From Actinobacillus lignieresii (GTDB taxonomy: Bacteria; Pseudomonadota; Gammaproteobacteria; Enterobacterales; Pasteurellaceae): a DNA stretch of 64,000 nt. The notes under the pieces are model-generated. The model had not been told where the DNA came from and did not search any database. It saw only the letters and a list, made by a program, of their open reading frames with translations. The DNA lies in the NCBI RefSeq assembly GCF_900444945.1, contig NZ_UFRM01000001.1:1728001-1792000 (forward strand). The letters are read 5' to 3'. The translations under genes and the position numbers were made by a program. Positions 54,204 through 63,551 of this stretch are shown one piece after another (the stretch's first letter is position 1; each line of letters starts with the position of its first letter).

Positions 54204-56798
54204 TTAAGCCATTAATTTCTTCAAACGGTACAACTCATCCAATGCTTGGCGGGGGGTGAGTTCATCTGGGTCGATGCTCATTAATGCTTTTTCCACGTCA
54301 CTTTGTTGTACAACAAGCGGTTGAATTTGCGGTGTTTCTTGCAAATCAGCACCGAATAATAAATCGCCTTGCGGGTTATCGTGCGCTTCTTTGGTTTGTA
54401 ATGAGATTTCTTCCAAATGCGCTAAACGCTGTTTCGCCAATTGAATCACCTGTTTCGGCACACCGGCAAGCGCCGCTACTGCCAAACCATAACTTTTACT
54501 TGCCGCACCTTCTTGTACGCTGTGCATAAACACGATGGAATCCTGATGTTCTCGGGCATCTAAATGCACGTTCGCTACACCTTTTAACTGACTTGGTAAA
54601 CTGGTCAGCTCAAAATAGTGCGTCGCAAATAAGGTGAGCGATTGAGTTTTCTTTGCTAACCATTCGGCACACGCCCACGCCAGCGATAAACCGTCATAAG
54701 TTGAAGTACCACGCCCGATTTCATCGATCAGCACTAAGCTGTTTTCGGTTGCCTGATGCAGAATATTCGCCATTTCGGTCATTTCCACCATAAAAGTCGA
54801 ACGGCCTGAGGCTAAATCATCACTTGCGCCGATACGGGTAAAAATTCGGTCTAACGCACCGATTTCCGCACCATCCGCCGGCACAAAACTGCCGATATAC
54901 GCCATTAGACTGATCAATGCAATTTGACGCATATAGGTACTTTTACCGCCCATATTCGGGCCGGTTACCACCAATAAATGACGTTGTGCATTTAAGAATA
55001 CCGGATTAGCAATAAACGGATCTTTCAATACTTGCTCCACCACCGGATGGCGACCGCCTTTGATATTCACGCCTCGTTGTAAGCTGAACGTCGGACGCAC
55101 ATAGTTCAAACTTTCCGCACGCTCAGCAAGATTGGTCAGTACGTCTAATTCGGACAATGCCATCGCCGCCAACTGCAATTCGCCCAAACGCGGCATAAGT
55201 AAATCGAACAACTCATCATAAAGTTGCTTTTCTAACGCCAATGATGCACCTTTTGCTTTCAGCGCCTTATCTTCATAAGTTTTCAACTCGGGAATAATAT
55301 AACGCTCGGCATTTTTTAAGGTTTGGCGACGGACATAGTGCATCGGGGCTTTATGCGCTTGCCCTTGGCTAATTTGAATATAGTAGCCGTGCACCGCATT
55401 AAAGCCGATTTTAAGCGTATCAATACCAGTTGCTTCTCTTTCTCGAATTTCGAGATTTTCCAAATATTGCGTTGCACCGGCAGAAAGCTCACGCCATTCG
55501 TCCAATTCCGCATTGTAACCTGCGGCAATGACACCACCGTCACGAATTAATTGTGGAGGCGTTTCAATAATCGCACGTTCAAGCAGTGCGTGTAATTCTC
55601 TGAAATCGCCTATTTGTGCCACAAGTGTATCAAGCGAAGTGGTCAAATGTTTCGCATTTTTTGCAATATCAGGCAATTGCGCCAAGGCTGTACGTAAACG
55701 AGTTAAATCACGAGGGCGAGCCGAGCGCAATGCAACACGAGCAAGGATTCTCTCCATATCACCGACATTTTGGAGTAACGGCTGAAGTGGTTCGATACAT
55801 TGCTCTTTTTGTAAAGTGTCAATTATATCTTGACGCTTCTTCAACTTTTCTAGGTCACGAATCGGTTGATGAATCCAGCGTTTCAGCAAACGGCTGCCCA
55901 TTGGAGTAACACATTTATCTAAAACTGCCGCTAACGTATTTTCCGTTCCGCCGGCTAAATTCTGGGTCAGTTCTAAGTTACGGCGAGTTGCCGCATCCAG
56001 CAAAATAGTGTCACTATTTTGCGCCAAATGAATACTATTGATATGCGGTAAGGCGGTACGTTGCGTTTCTTGTGCATAGTGTAAAACACAACCCGCCGCA
56101 CATAATGCCACCACGGCTTTTTCCACCCCAAAACCAGCTAAACTTTGTGTACCGAATTGGCGATTTAATAAATTAATTGCCGTGACTAACTCAAACTCCC
56201 ATACCGGACGGCGGCGTAAACCTTTATAATTATTTAAAATTTTAGCGGCAGAAAAATCTTCCGCATAGAGAATTTCCGCCGGTTGTAAGCGTTGTAATTC
56301 GGCAGCAAGCGCTTCTTTATTTGGTAATTCGGTAATTAAAAAACGACCGGAAGTCATATCTAGCGTAGCAATCGCAAACACGCCCTTTTCTTCGTAAATC
56401 GCTGCAACTAAATTGTCCTGTCGTTCTGGCAATAACGCTTCATCACTTACGGTACCGGGGGTAACGATGCGTACCACTTTACGTTCAACCGGGCCTTTAC
56501 TGGTTGCCGGATCGCCAATCTGCTCACAAATCGCCACAGATTCGCCCAATGCGACCAATTTGGCTAAATAGCCTTCTACCGCATGATACGGCACGCCAGC
56601 CATCGGAATCGGCTCACCTGCCGATGCGCCTCGCTTGGTCAAAGAAATATCTAACAACGCCGCCGCTTTTTTAGCGTCGTCATAAAACAACTCGTAAAAA
56701 TCGCCCATACGGTAGAACAACAAAATATCGGGATTTTGCGCTTTAAGTTGCAAATATTGCGCCATCATCGGCGTGTGCTTAGAAAGATCTTGAGTCAT
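54204..56798 (-). CDS. mutS: DNA mismatch repair protein MutS
   Basis: An 864-residue mismatch-recognition ATPase. The mismatch-wedging motif is [11 protein letters not shown] (residues ~34-44), Walker A is [14 protein letters not shown] (~620), Walker B is [16 protein letters not shown], and a C-terminal tetramerisation tail ends in [18 protein letters not shown]. Length is normal. Single gene with its own terminator. Confidence 0.97.
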   Translation of the reverse strand: MTQDLSKHTPMMAQYLQLKAQNPDILLFYRMGDFYELFYDDAKKAAALLDISLTKRGASAGEPIPMAGVPYHAVEGYLAKLVALGESVAICEQIGDPATSKGPVERKVVRIVTPGTVSDEALLPERQDNLVAAIYEEKGVFAIATLDMTSGRFLITELPNKEALAAELQRLQPAEILYAEDFSAAKILNNYKGLRRRPVWEFELVTAINLLNRQFGTQSLAGFGVEKAVVALCAAGCVLHYAQETQRTALPHINSIHLAQNSDTILLDAATRRNLELTQNLAGGTENTLAAVLDKCVTPMGSRLLKRWIHQPIRDLEKLKKRQDIIDTLQKEQCIEPLQPLLQNVGDMERILARVALRSARPRDLTRLRTALAQLPDIAKNAKHLTTSLDTLVAQIGDFRELHALLERAIIETPPQLIRDGGVIAAGYNAELDEWRELSAGATQYLENLEIREREATGIDTLKIGFNAVHGYYIQISQGQAHKAPMHYVRRQTLKNAERYIIPELKTYEDKALKAKGASLALEKQLYDELFDLLMPRLGELQLAAMALSELDVLTNLAERAESLNYVRPTFSLQRGVNIKGGRHPVVEQVLKDPFIANPVFLNAQRHLLVVTGPNMGGKSTYMRQIALISLMAYIGSFVPADGAEIGALDRIFTRIGASDDLASGRSTFMVEMTEMANILHQATENSLVLIDEIGRGTSTYDGLSLAWACAEWLAKKTQSLTLFATHYFELTSLPSQLKGVANVHLDAREHQDSIVFMHSVQEGAASKSYGLAVAALAGVPKQVIQLAKQRLAHLEEISLQTKEAHDNPQGDLLFGADLQETPQIQPLVVQQSDVEKALMSIDPDELTPRQALDELYRLKKLMA

Positions 56799-56908
56799 GG
56801 CTTCGCAGTTAAGTTAGTCAAAATTGGCAGTTAGTGTAACAGATTGAAGGAGTGGAAAAAACTGCGAGGCGCAAAAGGAATAATTAGGGAAATGTTCAGA
56901 TAAATGAC

Positions 56909-56953
56909 ACAAGCGGTCTAAATTTGCAAAAATTTTGCTAATTTAAACCGCTT
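56909..56953. terminator. Uptake-signal dyad between tcyN-like gene and mutS
   Basis: ACAAGCGGTCTAAATTTGC pairs with GCTAATTTAAACCGCTT with a few mismatches, in the gap after the ABC ATPase gene on the minus strand. Core arms are AAGCGGT (56911-56917) and ACCGCTT (56947-56953). Confidence 0.55.
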
Positions 56954-56963
56954 ATCAGAAGGA

Positions 56964-57713
56964 TTAATCCGCACGAATTTGATGTAAGAAGCGTTTAGTA
57001 CGTTCGTGTTGCGGATTTTGGAAAAGTTGTGCCGGCGAACCTTGCTCGACAATTTCCCCTCCGTCCATCACAACCACCACATCCGCCACATCTAATGCGA
57101 ATTTGATTTCGTGCGTAACCACCACCATTGTCCAGCCTTCTACCGCCAATTCTTTCATGGTATTCAACACGTCTTGTACCAATTCCGGGTCAAGCGCCGA
57201 AGTCGGTTCGTCAAATAACATCAATTCCGGTTGAATCGCTAATGCACGAGCAATGCCGACCCGCTGTTGCTGACCGCCGGAGAGTTGGAACGGATAAAGC
57301 AAGGCTTTATCGGATAAACCGACTTTTGCCAGTAATTTCTCGGCTTCCGCTTTAGCTTGTTCCGGCTTTTTACCTTGCACGAATACCGGACCTTCCATCA
57401 CATTTTCCAATGCGGTTTTATGTGGAAATAAGTTGTAATTTTGGAACACCATACCCGATTTACGGCGTAAGGCAAGAATCTGTTTTTTGATGTTCTTTGC
57501 CGAAAAATCCACGCTTAACGGCTCTGAACCGTCAAACGTGATTGTGCCTTGCTCCGGCATTTCCAACGCATTTAAACAGCGTAAAAACGTGGTTTTACCG
57601 GAACCGGACGGCCCGAGAATCACCACTACCTGACCTTTTTTAATTTCCAGATCGATGCCACGTAAAATCGTGTTGTCGCCAAAGGTTTTATGAATATTGC
57701 TAATTTTGATCAT
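56964..57713 (-). CDS. tcyN: Amino-acid ABC transporter ATPase, cystine type (TcyN-like)
   Basis: A 249-residue ABC ATPase of the polar-amino-acid class. Walker A is GPSGSGKTTFLR, Q-loop MVFQNYNLFPHKT, signature LSGGQQQRVGIARAL, Walker B MLFDEPTSALDPE and the switch VTHE. It resembles E. coli YecC (TcyN), which serves cystine uptake. It follows its permease by 21 bases. Cystine is the likely substrate, supported by the adjoining cysteine desulfidase gene and the MetJ boxes. No binding-protein gene is present. Confidence 0.85.
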   Translation of the reverse strand: MIKISNIHKTFGDNTILRGIDLEIKKGQVVVILGPSGSGKTTFLRCLNALEMPEQGTITFDGSEPLSVDFSAKNIKKQILALRRKSGMVFQNYNLFPHKTALENVMEGPVFVQGKKPEQAKAEAEKLLAKVGLSDKALLYPFQLSGGQQQRVGIARALAIQPELMLFDEPTSALDPELVQDVLNTMKELAVEGWTMVVVTHEIKFALDVADVVVVMDGGEIVEQGSPAQLFQNPQHERTKRFLHQIRAD

Positions 57714-57734
57714 CTTGTTTTCCGTGGTTAGCTA

Positions 57735-58451
57735 TTATTTCGCCACAAAGCGGTTAAAACGGTGTTCCAATTTTGCTTGAATCAAGAACAGCACCCAGCA
57801 GAAACACCAGTAAATTAAACCCGCCTCAATATATACCGGCAAGAAGTCGTAGGACATATTCGCCATTTGTTGTGCGACACGGAACATTTCCGTTACTGTC
57901 ACCACAGAAGCTAATGAAGTATCTTTAAACAAACCGATAAACGTATTACTTAACGGCGGCACTGCGACTCGAATTGCTTGCGGTGCAATAATCCGGCGGA
58001 AGGTTTGCATATAAGTCATACCGATGGTATAACCGGCTTCCCATTGCCCTTTCGGCACGGAAGAAATCGCCGCGCGCACGGTTTCCGAACCGTATGCACC
58101 GATATTCAGCGAGAAACCGATAATCGCCGCCGGAATCGGATCAATATATACACCGATCGCCGGCAAGCCGTAAAACACCACTGAGATTTGCACCAACATC
58201 GGCGTGCCTCGAATAATTGAGATATACACTTTCACAATTGCAAGTGCAATGCGGTGTAGCATACCGTTTACCGGCGTCACTCGAATTAAAGCGACACCAA
58301 CCGCAATCGCCATACCGATAATAAAAGAAGCGATTGCTAGCGGAATAGAAACCAAGACCGCCGCTTCAACCATTGGGAAGAAGGCATCCATCACCAGTTT
58401 CACACGCGCTTCATCCATAAATGGAATTTGCAATAATAAATTTTCTAACAC
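57735..58451 (-). CDS. tcyL: Amino-acid ABC transporter permease, cystine type (TcyL-like)
   Basis: A 238-residue HisM/ArtQ-type permease with five or six helices. The EAA loop is EAGYTIGMTYMQTFRRIIAPQAIRVAVPPL, and the N-terminal part has the typical IIRGTPMLVQISVVFYGLP. It resembles E. coli YecS (TcyL). Transcription should begin in the 148 bases after cyuA, where a tandem MetJ site lies 57 bases upstream of the start codon. Confidence 0.85.
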   Translation of the reverse strand: MLENLLLQIPFMDEARVKLVMDAFFPMVEAAVLVSIPLAIASFIIGMAIAVGVALIRVTPVNGMLHRIALAIVKVYISIIRGTPMLVQISVVFYGLPAIGVYIDPIPAAIIGFSLNIGAYGSETVRAAISSVPKGQWEAGYTIGMTYMQTFRRIIAPQAIRVAVPPLSNTFIGLFKDTSLASVVTVTEMFRVAQQMANMSYDFLPVYIEAGLIYWCFCWVLFLIQAKLEHRFNRFVAK

Positions 58452-58508
58452 AAGTTTTCCTAATTGAAATGTAATAAATTGAATTTTAAGGGATATAAAT
58501 AGAAATGT

Positions 58509-58524
58509 ACACGTCTAGACGTCT
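58509..58524. promoter_or_regulatory. Tandem MetJ boxes upstream of the cystine-type transporter
   Basis: ACACGTCT directly followed by AGACGTCT: two adjacent 8-base met boxes, the second a perfect match to the consensus AGACGTCT and the first 7/8. MetJ needs at least two contiguous boxes. It lies in the promoter region of tcyL-tcyN and downstream of the cyuA terminator, so it should act on the transporter only. This implies repression when S-adenosylmethionine is abundant. Confidence 0.7.
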
Positions 58525-58535
58525 AAATAAAAAAT

Positions 58536-58577
58536 AAGCGGTAAAATTTGTTAAAATTTAGACAAATTCTACCGCTT
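58536..58577 (-). terminator. cyuA terminator (uptake-signal dyad)
   Basis: AAGCGGTAAAATTTGT (58536-58551) and ACAAATTCTACCGCTT (58562-58577) pair at 15 of 16 positions, 22 bases after the cyuA stop. Confidence 0.75.
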
Positions 58578-58599
58578 GTTACCTTTCAATATTTACCGA

Positions 58600-59898
58600 T
58601 TATACGTTTTTCGGTTTGCTCACCATAATCTCAATCACTTGGCGATCAGTATATTGCATACTGCGGGAAGCAATCGCACAAAGGTTATTGATTGAACGGT
58701 CGATTTGGTGTTCGACAATCCCTTCGTTACCAGTCACTTGGGTGTCGTCCAATGCCATTAAAATCGATTTATAACTGGAACTCACACTGGTTGAAACTTT
58801 CATCGCGCAGCTATTTGCCGCACCGTCACAAATAATGCCGCTAATATCACCGATCATACTGCTGATTGCCATACTGATCGCTTCAAATTTACCGGTCAGC
58901 AACCAAGCCACACCGGCACAGCTACCCATAGCCGCTGTGGTTACCGCACATAACGCCGAGAGTTTCGGTAATTTACTATGAATATAAATCGCCATTAAAT
59001 GCGAAAGAAATAAAGCACGAATCAGCTGTTCTTCGCCAGCGGCTACATGGCGAGCGACCACGACTACCGGCATTGTCGCAGTAATGCCTTGGTTGCCGGA
59101 ACCGGAATTGCTCATCGCCGGTAAGTTTGCCCCACCCATACGTGCGTCACTGGCGGCGGTGGTTTCAATCACGATTCGATTTAATAAATCATCACTAATT
59201 AATCCTTTACCGATTTGTTTCTGCAAAGTTCGTCCGATATGTAAACCATAATCTTGATTCAGCCCTTCTTGTGAAAGCGCACTATTTAAAATTGCCGCCT
59301 GTTGAATAAAGCAAATCTTCTCCAATTCCACATTTAAAGAAAAATCATAAATATCTTTCGCATTTAAGTTTGCGAAAACATTTTCCGCATTGTCACTTTC
59401 CACCGCACAAGGTTTGGAAAACAGTAATTCGCCGTTTTTCTCAATATAAATCACATTGGTATGATGAGCGGCGATACGTACTTTCACTTGCTGATCGGCA
59501 TTAAACAGTGTGGCTTCGGAATAGAGAATATGTTCGGTATCGGAAATACTGACTTCGATTTTGTGATCATGAATCATTTGTTTCGCTTGTGCCACTTGCT
59601 CGTTGGTAATATGTTTAAGCACTTCCAATCCGCCATTCGGATCACCGCCGATTGCCCCGATTGCCGCCGCCATGGTTAAACCGACCGTACCCGTCCCGGG
59701 AACGGTTACCCCCATACCGTTTTTCATCAAATTCGGCGAAACTTTAGCTTCGATACGATCAGGTAACGCCCCTAAATACTGACGAGCTACAGCCGCTGCT
59801 AATGCCAAAGAAACAGGTTCGGTACAACCCAGTGCCGGTACAACTTCTTGTTGTACGGTGGCAATAATCGCTTGTTCTAATTCCGATTTAAATTTCAT
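58600..59898 (-). CDS. cyuA: L-cysteine desulfidase CyuA (UPF0597/YhaM family)
   Basis: A 432-residue protein of the UPF0597 family, whose E. coli member (YhaM/CyuA) degrades L-cysteine to pyruvate, ammonia and sulfide using an iron-sulfur cluster. The cluster-type cysteines are visible: C25 in [17 protein letters not shown], then the C-terminal cysteine cluster with SCAGVAW and [31 protein letters not shown] is another family block. Next to a cystine-type transporter this suggests a cystine uptake-and-degradation module, although each seems to have its own transcription unit. Confidence 0.88.
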   Translation of the reverse strand: MKFKSELEQAIIATVQQEVVPALGCTEPVSLALAAAVARQYLGALPDRIEAKVSPNLMKNGMGVTVPGTGTVGLTMAAAIGAIGGDPNGGLEVLKHITNEQVAQAKQMIHDHKIEVSISDTEHILYSEATLFNADQQVKVRIAAHHTNVIYIEKNGELLFSKPCAVESDNAENVFANLNAKDIYDFSLNVELEKICFIQQAAILNSALSQEGLNQDYGLHIGRTLQKQIGKGLISDDLLNRIVIETTAASDARMGGANLPAMSNSGSGNQGITATMPVVVVARHVAAGEEQLIRALFLSHLMAIYIHSKLPKLSALCAVTTAAMGSCAGVAWLLTGKFEAISMAISSMIGDISGIICDGAANSCAMKVSTSVSSSYKSILMALDDTQVTGNEGIVEHQIDRSINNLCAIASRSMQYTDRQVIEIMVSKPKNV

Positions 59899-60009
59899 TT
59901 AATTTTCTATCCTTAATTATTGATCAGTTATGTTGTTATTATAAATTTTAAAAAATACGACCGAGATAAAATTTTACTAAAAAAGCCGCAACATACTCCA
60001 CCGTTTCAT

Positions 60010-60031
60010 AAGATGATTTTCATTCATCGTT
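60010..60031. promoter_or_regulatory. Possible NsrR-like site between cyuA and ytfE
   Basis: AAGATGATTTTCATTCATCG-type sequence with AAGATG and CATCgTT as imperfect inverted halves, like the AAGATGcATTT half-site bound by the nitric-oxide sensor NsrR in enteric bacteria. It is 150 bases before ytfE, a known NsrR target. The match is partial. Confidence 0.25.
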
Positions 60032-60180
60032 ATCCGTTTTAAGTTTTAGCTAAAAATCGGCGGAAAATGACCGCTTTTTGATTTAGGTCTAACCGCTACC
60101 CCATCTTGATTATAGAGCTACTAAATCTCCAAATTTATAATTCCTACTAATTTAATCAACTATATTATTAGGAGTTTACG

Positions 60181-60675
60181 ATGTCCGTTTTAACTGATAA
60201 AGATTGGCGTACTGCCCCGCTTGGTGAAATTATTGATTTTATTATCCCTCGTTTTCACGATACACATCGCAACCAATTACCGATCCTGATTGAATTGGCG
60301 GAAAAAGTGGAATCCGTTCACGCAGATAGTGCTGATTGCCCGAAAGGTTTAGCGGAACTTATTCGTAAAGTTTATGCGGATTTAGTGAATCATATGATGA
60401 AGGAAGAACAAATTCTGTTCCCATTGATTAAATCGGGTAGAGGAAAAATGGCTGCGGCACCGATTTCCGTAATGGAAGCTGAACACGATGAAGCCGGTAA
60501 TGATGTCGAAGAGATGCAAAAACTGACCAATAACTTCACTCCGCCAGAAGGTGCTTGCACATCTTGGCGTAATTTATATCAAGGCTTACAAGAATTTGCC
60601 ACCGATTTAGATGCGCACGTAGATTTGGAAAATAATAATTTATTCCCTCGTGCATTAGCAGGTGAGCAGCCTTAA
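60181..60675 (+). CDS. ytfE: YtfE-type di-iron repair protein lacking the N-terminal domain
   Basis: A 164-residue hemerythrin-like protein. It aligns with residues ~60-220 of E. coli YtfE, which repairs iron-sulfur clusters after nitrosative or oxidative stress. Likely di-iron ligands are kept: H26, H47, H71, E75, H102, H146 and E150. The ScdA-type N-terminal domain with its Cys-Cys pair is missing; the ORF begins MSVLTDKDWRTAPLGEIIDF with AGGAG at 60171-60175 before its ATG, and no remnant of the domain is found upstream. A genuine short form is therefore likely. Confidence 0.85.
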   Translation: MSVLTDKDWRTAPLGEIIDFIIPRFHDTHRNQLPILIELAEKVESVHADSADCPKGLAELIRKVYADLVNHMMKEEQILFPLIKSGRGKMAAAPISVMEAEHDEAGNDVEEMQKLTNNFTPPEGACTSWRNLYQGLQEFATDLDAHVDLENNNLFPRALAGEQP

Positions 60676-60683
60676 TAGAAAAC

Positions 60684-60737
60684 AAGCGGTTGATTTTAAA
60701 GAAAAATTTGCAAAACTCTTGCAAAAATCAACCGTTT
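60684..60737. terminator. ytfE terminator (uptake-signal dyad)
   Basis: AAGCGGTTGATTTT (60684-60697) and AAAATCAACCGTTT (60724-60737) pair over 14 bases with one mismatch, between convergent ytfE and the SMR gene. Confidence 0.7.
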
Positions 60738-60753
60738 GTATCTCATTCACAAA

Positions 60754-61083
60754 TTAAGCGGACGCTTTTGAGAACAGGTTAATCACCAACACGCCAGCAA
60801 TAATCATTCCCATACCGATAAAGCCTGCCAAATCCGGTTTTTGTCCGAAAGCGAAATACGCCACAATGGCGGTCAGTACGATACCAACTCCAGACCACAC
60901 CGCATACACAATACCTATCGGCAACGTCTTGGTAATCACCGATAATAAATATAACGCTATCACAAAAGCGCCAATTGCTACTGCTGTCGGTAGCGGTTTG
61001 CTAAAACCTTCGCTTGCCTTAATGCAATTACTGCCGATCACTTCAATCACAATCGCAAAGCCCAATAAAACCCAAGGGTTCAT
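60754..61083 (-). CDS. Small multidrug resistance (SMR) family transporter
   Basis: A 109-residue four-helix protein of the SMR/EmrE family. The essential E14 is in AIVIEVIGSNCIKASEGF, and YAVWSGVGIVLTAIVAYFAFGQ is helix 3 with the signature GxG. The dimer exchanges protons for cationic compounds or guanidinium-like substrates; the substrate cannot be set from sequence. The ATG at 61083 is chosen because it gives the canonical MNPWVLLGFAIVIEV; 22 upstream residues are rejected. Confidence 0.92.
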   Translation of the reverse strand: MNPWVLLGFAIVIEVIGSNCIKASEGFSKPLPTAVAIGAFVIALYLLSVITKTLPIGIVYAVWSGVGIVLTAIVAYFAFGQKPDLAGFIGMGMIIAGVLVINLFSKASA

Positions 61084-61100
61084 AAATTTCTCCGAAAACA

Positions 61101-61156
61101 AAAGCGGTTGGATTTTGCTTATTTTTTGCAAATTTCTAGCAAAATCCAACCGCTTT
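61101..61156. terminator. Long perfect hairpin between SMR gene and yfcZ-like gene
   Basis: AAAGCGGTTGGATTTTGCT (61101-61119) and its exact complement AGCAAAATCCAACCGCTTT (61138-61156) form a 19-bp perfect stem built around an uptake-signal core. It follows the yfcZ-like gene and precedes the SMR gene on the minus strand. Confidence 0.8.
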
Positions 61157-61171
61157 TTAAATAATTACAAT

Positions 61172-61462
61172 TTAGATTGCACGTGTACCTAATTGGAAAA
61201 TTACCACTTCCGCTTGGCAACTAAAACGGAAATTCGCATCTAGTAAAAAACCGCCTTCTACCGCTTTAATTTCGCTGGTGATTTCACACAGTTCACTTTC
61301 CGTGTCACGTGCTTTTTGGGTTAATTTCACAAGTGCTTGTTCTGCTTCCGCTTGTGTTTCATACACTTTTTCAAATTTCGCATCTCGTTCACTGTTATCA
61401 ATGATTGAGCCGACATCAAAAGTGTTACAGCCAACACATTCAACCGGTTTATCTGATTTCAT
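61172..61462 (-). CDS. yfcZ: YfcZ/YiiS-family (DUF406) protein
   Basis: A 96-residue protein of the DUF406 (YfcZ/YiiS) family: VGCNTFDVGSIIDNSE at the N-terminus, a helical Glu/Ala-rich middle (TQAEAEQALVKLTQKARD) and FRFSCQAEVVIFQLGTR at the end. Function is unknown. Four cysteines are spread along it. Single gene flanked by hairpins. Confidence 0.85.
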   Translation of the reverse strand: MKSDKPVECVGCNTFDVGSIIDNSERDAKFEKVYETQAEAEQALVKLTQKARDTESELCEITSEIKAVEGGFLLDANFRFSCQAEVVIFQLGTRAI

Positions 61463-61606
61463 AAAAACCCCTATAAATTATAAGTTAATCACCTTGTTAC
61501 TCTAATACTAAAGCGAGTTTGAATCAACCGAGCTTTATACCGTTGTTGATTTACAATAAAAAACGGTCGCAAAATTTTTACAAAATACGACCGCTTATTA
61601 CTTGGA

Positions 61607-62239
61607 TTAGAAGCCTGCTTGTTGTTCTAGCTGTTCTACTAACGCATCGTCTAAGCCGAGAGCTTCGGCAAGGTCAGCGAGGAAGACGATTTCTTTACGA
61701 GCTAAATCGGCACATACCACACGAGCGGCTAAATAAACTTGCGCCGCTAATGCCGGGTTGTTACCGACTTGTGCGGCAATTTGTTGTACGGTCGCCGGTT
61801 GGTACATTGCTTGTTCAATCCATTGTTGGATTTCCGGATCTTGACCTGCTTCGCCTAAAATCGCTTGTCTTTCTTCGTTAGAAATCGCACCGTCAGAAGC
61901 AGCGGCTGCAATCATCGCTTGTAAAATAACTTGGCTACTTGCTTGAGCATTTTGTTCTGTCACCGCAAAATTTTCTTCACTCACCGGAGCGGCTTGCGTT
62001 TGGTTTTGCTGATATTTTTGGTAAGCCTGATAAGCAAGGCTACCGATTGCCGCCAATGACCCTAATTTCGCTAAGCTAGAACCGCCGTTACGACCGAAGA
62101 TCATCGAAAGAATGCCGATTGCCGCCGCACCGCCACCGATTTTGGCGACTTTATCGGTAGTAGTATTGCCGTTCATCGCATTTTTTGCTGATTCCTGCGC
62201 AACGCTTAGCACTTGATTTAAAATTTTGCTGAAATCCAT
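61607..62239 (-). CDS. yebE: YebE-like DUF533/TerB-fold protein
   Basis: A 210-residue protein. The N-terminal part is a Gly/Ala-rich hydrophobic segment (KIGGGAAAIGILSMIFG, then LAKLGSLAAIGSLAYQAYQKY) that may be membrane-associated. The C-terminal ~110 residues form a TerB-like helical domain (LQAMIAAAASDGAISNEERQAIL with a metal-type DGxIsxeE loop). E. coli YebE belongs here and responds to envelope stress; the role is unknown. Upstream (62270-62300) there are several CTTAGC/CTAAG half repeats of unclear meaning. Confidence 0.85.
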   Translation of the reverse strand: MDFSKILNQVLSVAQESAKNAMNGNTTTDKVAKIGGGAAAIGILSMIFGRNGGSSLAKLGSLAAIGSLAYQAYQKYQQNQTQAAPVSEENFAVTEQNAQASSQVILQAMIAAAASDGAISNEERQAILGEAGQDPEIQQWIEQAMYQPATVQQIAAQVGNNPALAAQVYLAARVVCADLARKEIVFLADLAEALGLDDALVEQLEQQAGF

Positions 62240-62362
62240 AGGGTTTCTTCTCCAATAAGATTGAGGGTAAATACACTTAGCGCACTAAGTACTTAGCTGT
62301 TCGCCAAATTAGCAATAAGTTACCCGACTTGCCAATCAAATTTACCTATCATTAAAAAAAGC

Positions 62363-62399
62363 AAACGGTCGTAAATTCTTGTGAAAATACGACCGCTTG
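62363..62399 (-). terminator. Hairpin after the monooxygenase gene
   Basis: AAACGGTCGTA and TACGACCGCTT arms are complementary except for one position, in the 176-base gap between the YgiN-like gene and yebE. Confidence 0.6.
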
Positions 62400-62415
62400 T
62401 TTCAATTAAAGAGAA

Positions 62416-62706
62416 TTAAACTTCAAGTAAATCTACGATATTAATCGCTATCGGCTGACTTAATAACTCGGCAAATTTAGCGCCTGCATCAATAAAATGC
62501 GCTTGCTGAGTATGCAACGCCAAATCTTGTTGCGATTGCCATTGTTCCACAAAAGTATACACATTCGGCTGACCTTGCACCGCACCACAACCATAAGAAA
62601 TACAACCTTGGTCGTTAAGTGAAGCACGAATTAAGTTTTGTGCCAATGCTTCAAATTCTGCGGTTTTATCCGCTTTTACATGGCATACTGCATAAACTGC
62701 GATCAT
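62416..62706 (-). CDS. Antibiotic-biosynthesis-monooxygenase-fold protein (YgiN-like)
   Basis: A 96-residue ABM-domain protein (AVYAVCHVKADKTAEFEALAQNLI, GCISYGCGAV, FVEQWQSQQDLALHTQQAHF), the dimeric ferredoxin-like fold of YgiN, a quinol monooxygenase. Members act on quinols or heme-like aromatics or are uncharacterised; the substrate here is unknown. It lies 21 bases downstream of ureD on the same strand and may share its transcript. Confidence 0.8.
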   Translation of the reverse strand: MIAVYAVCHVKADKTAEFEALAQNLIRASLNDQGCISYGCGAVQGQPNVYTFVEQWQSQQDLALHTQQAHFIDAGAKFAELLSQPIAINIVDLLEV

Positions 62707-62727
62707 AATTGCTCTCCTAAACTAAAA

Positions 62728-63540
62728 TTACACGATGTTGGAATATGCTTTTAAAACTTGCCCAATCCGCTCAAATAAATGTTGAATGATATCCGCTCGA
62801 TGTGCAAGCACTCGAACCATTAATCCGCCGTCATTTAACTGGGATACCCCCACCAACATCTCTTTTTGCGCGGCAATCAAGGCTTGTAACTCACTCACAA
62901 TCGCCTTAATTTCTAAGGTACTTTTTGCCAAATTGATGTAGGTTAATGAACCTTGATGCGAAAAATCTTCCATTTGGCTCAATGACGTCAATGCCATTTT
63001 TGCCGGTAGCCACTGAATACGGTCGGTAACAAGCGGTCGATTTTGGTGAGAAATTCGCAAATAGGACGCAAAATGACGGAAAGCAAATCGCTCGCCGTTT
63101 AGCACACGCCCAATCGCCACAATCTCGCCATAAATTAGCTCGGACTGCTCCCCCATCTCAATTTCTGTGGTTTGCTTAAATCCGCTGTCTTTATGCAGCA
63201 CCAACGGATGCGGAAGATAAAATAAGCGACTATTTTTGCCCAATTTTATGCACGTTTTTTGCGTGGCATAATCGCCATCATTCATTGATTGCACCCGAGT
63301 AAATGCCTGCGTGTTCAATGAAAGTGCGGTATCATCCGCCAGCGAAATCTCAATATCAAGCAGATCACCTGCCAACAAACCGGGCGAAGACGACATTTGC
63401 ATCGCATTCAAAGCATTGCGCCAATACGAATCCAAATTCGGTAAAGTCATTACCTTAAACGGCGGCGACACAAAGTATTGATCGAGCTGCGTTTTGCCCT
63501 GTGAGGTTAATTTTGTTGAGAGTAAAAGTTTGCTTTGCAT
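62728..63540 (-). CDS. ureD: Urease accessory protein UreD
   Basis: A 270-residue UreD (UreH) protein, the scaffold that binds urease apoenzyme together with UreF and UreG during nickel insertion. Family features are the N-terminal LLLSTKLTSQGKTQLDQYFVSPPFKV, the proline/leucine-rich FYLPHPLVLHKDSGFKQTTEI and GEIVAIGRVLNGERFAF. A GTG at 63552 would add four residues; the ATG at 63540 is preferred. It follows ureG by 182 bases filled with the composite repeat. Confidence 0.92.
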   Translation of the reverse strand: MQSKLLLSTKLTSQGKTQLDQYFVSPPFKVMTLPNLDSYWRNALNAMQMSSSPGLLAGDLLDIEISLADDTALSLNTQAFTRVQSMNDGDYATQKTCIKLGKNSRLFYLPHPLVLHKDSGFKQTTEIEMGEQSELIYGEIVAIGRVLNGERFAFRHFASYLRISHQNRPLVTDRIQWLPAKMALTSLSQMEDFSHQGSLTYINLAKSTLEIKAIVSELQALIAAQKEMLVGVSQLNDGGLMVRVLAHRADIIQHLFERIGQVLKAYSNIV

Positions 63541-63551
63541 TTGATTGCTCA

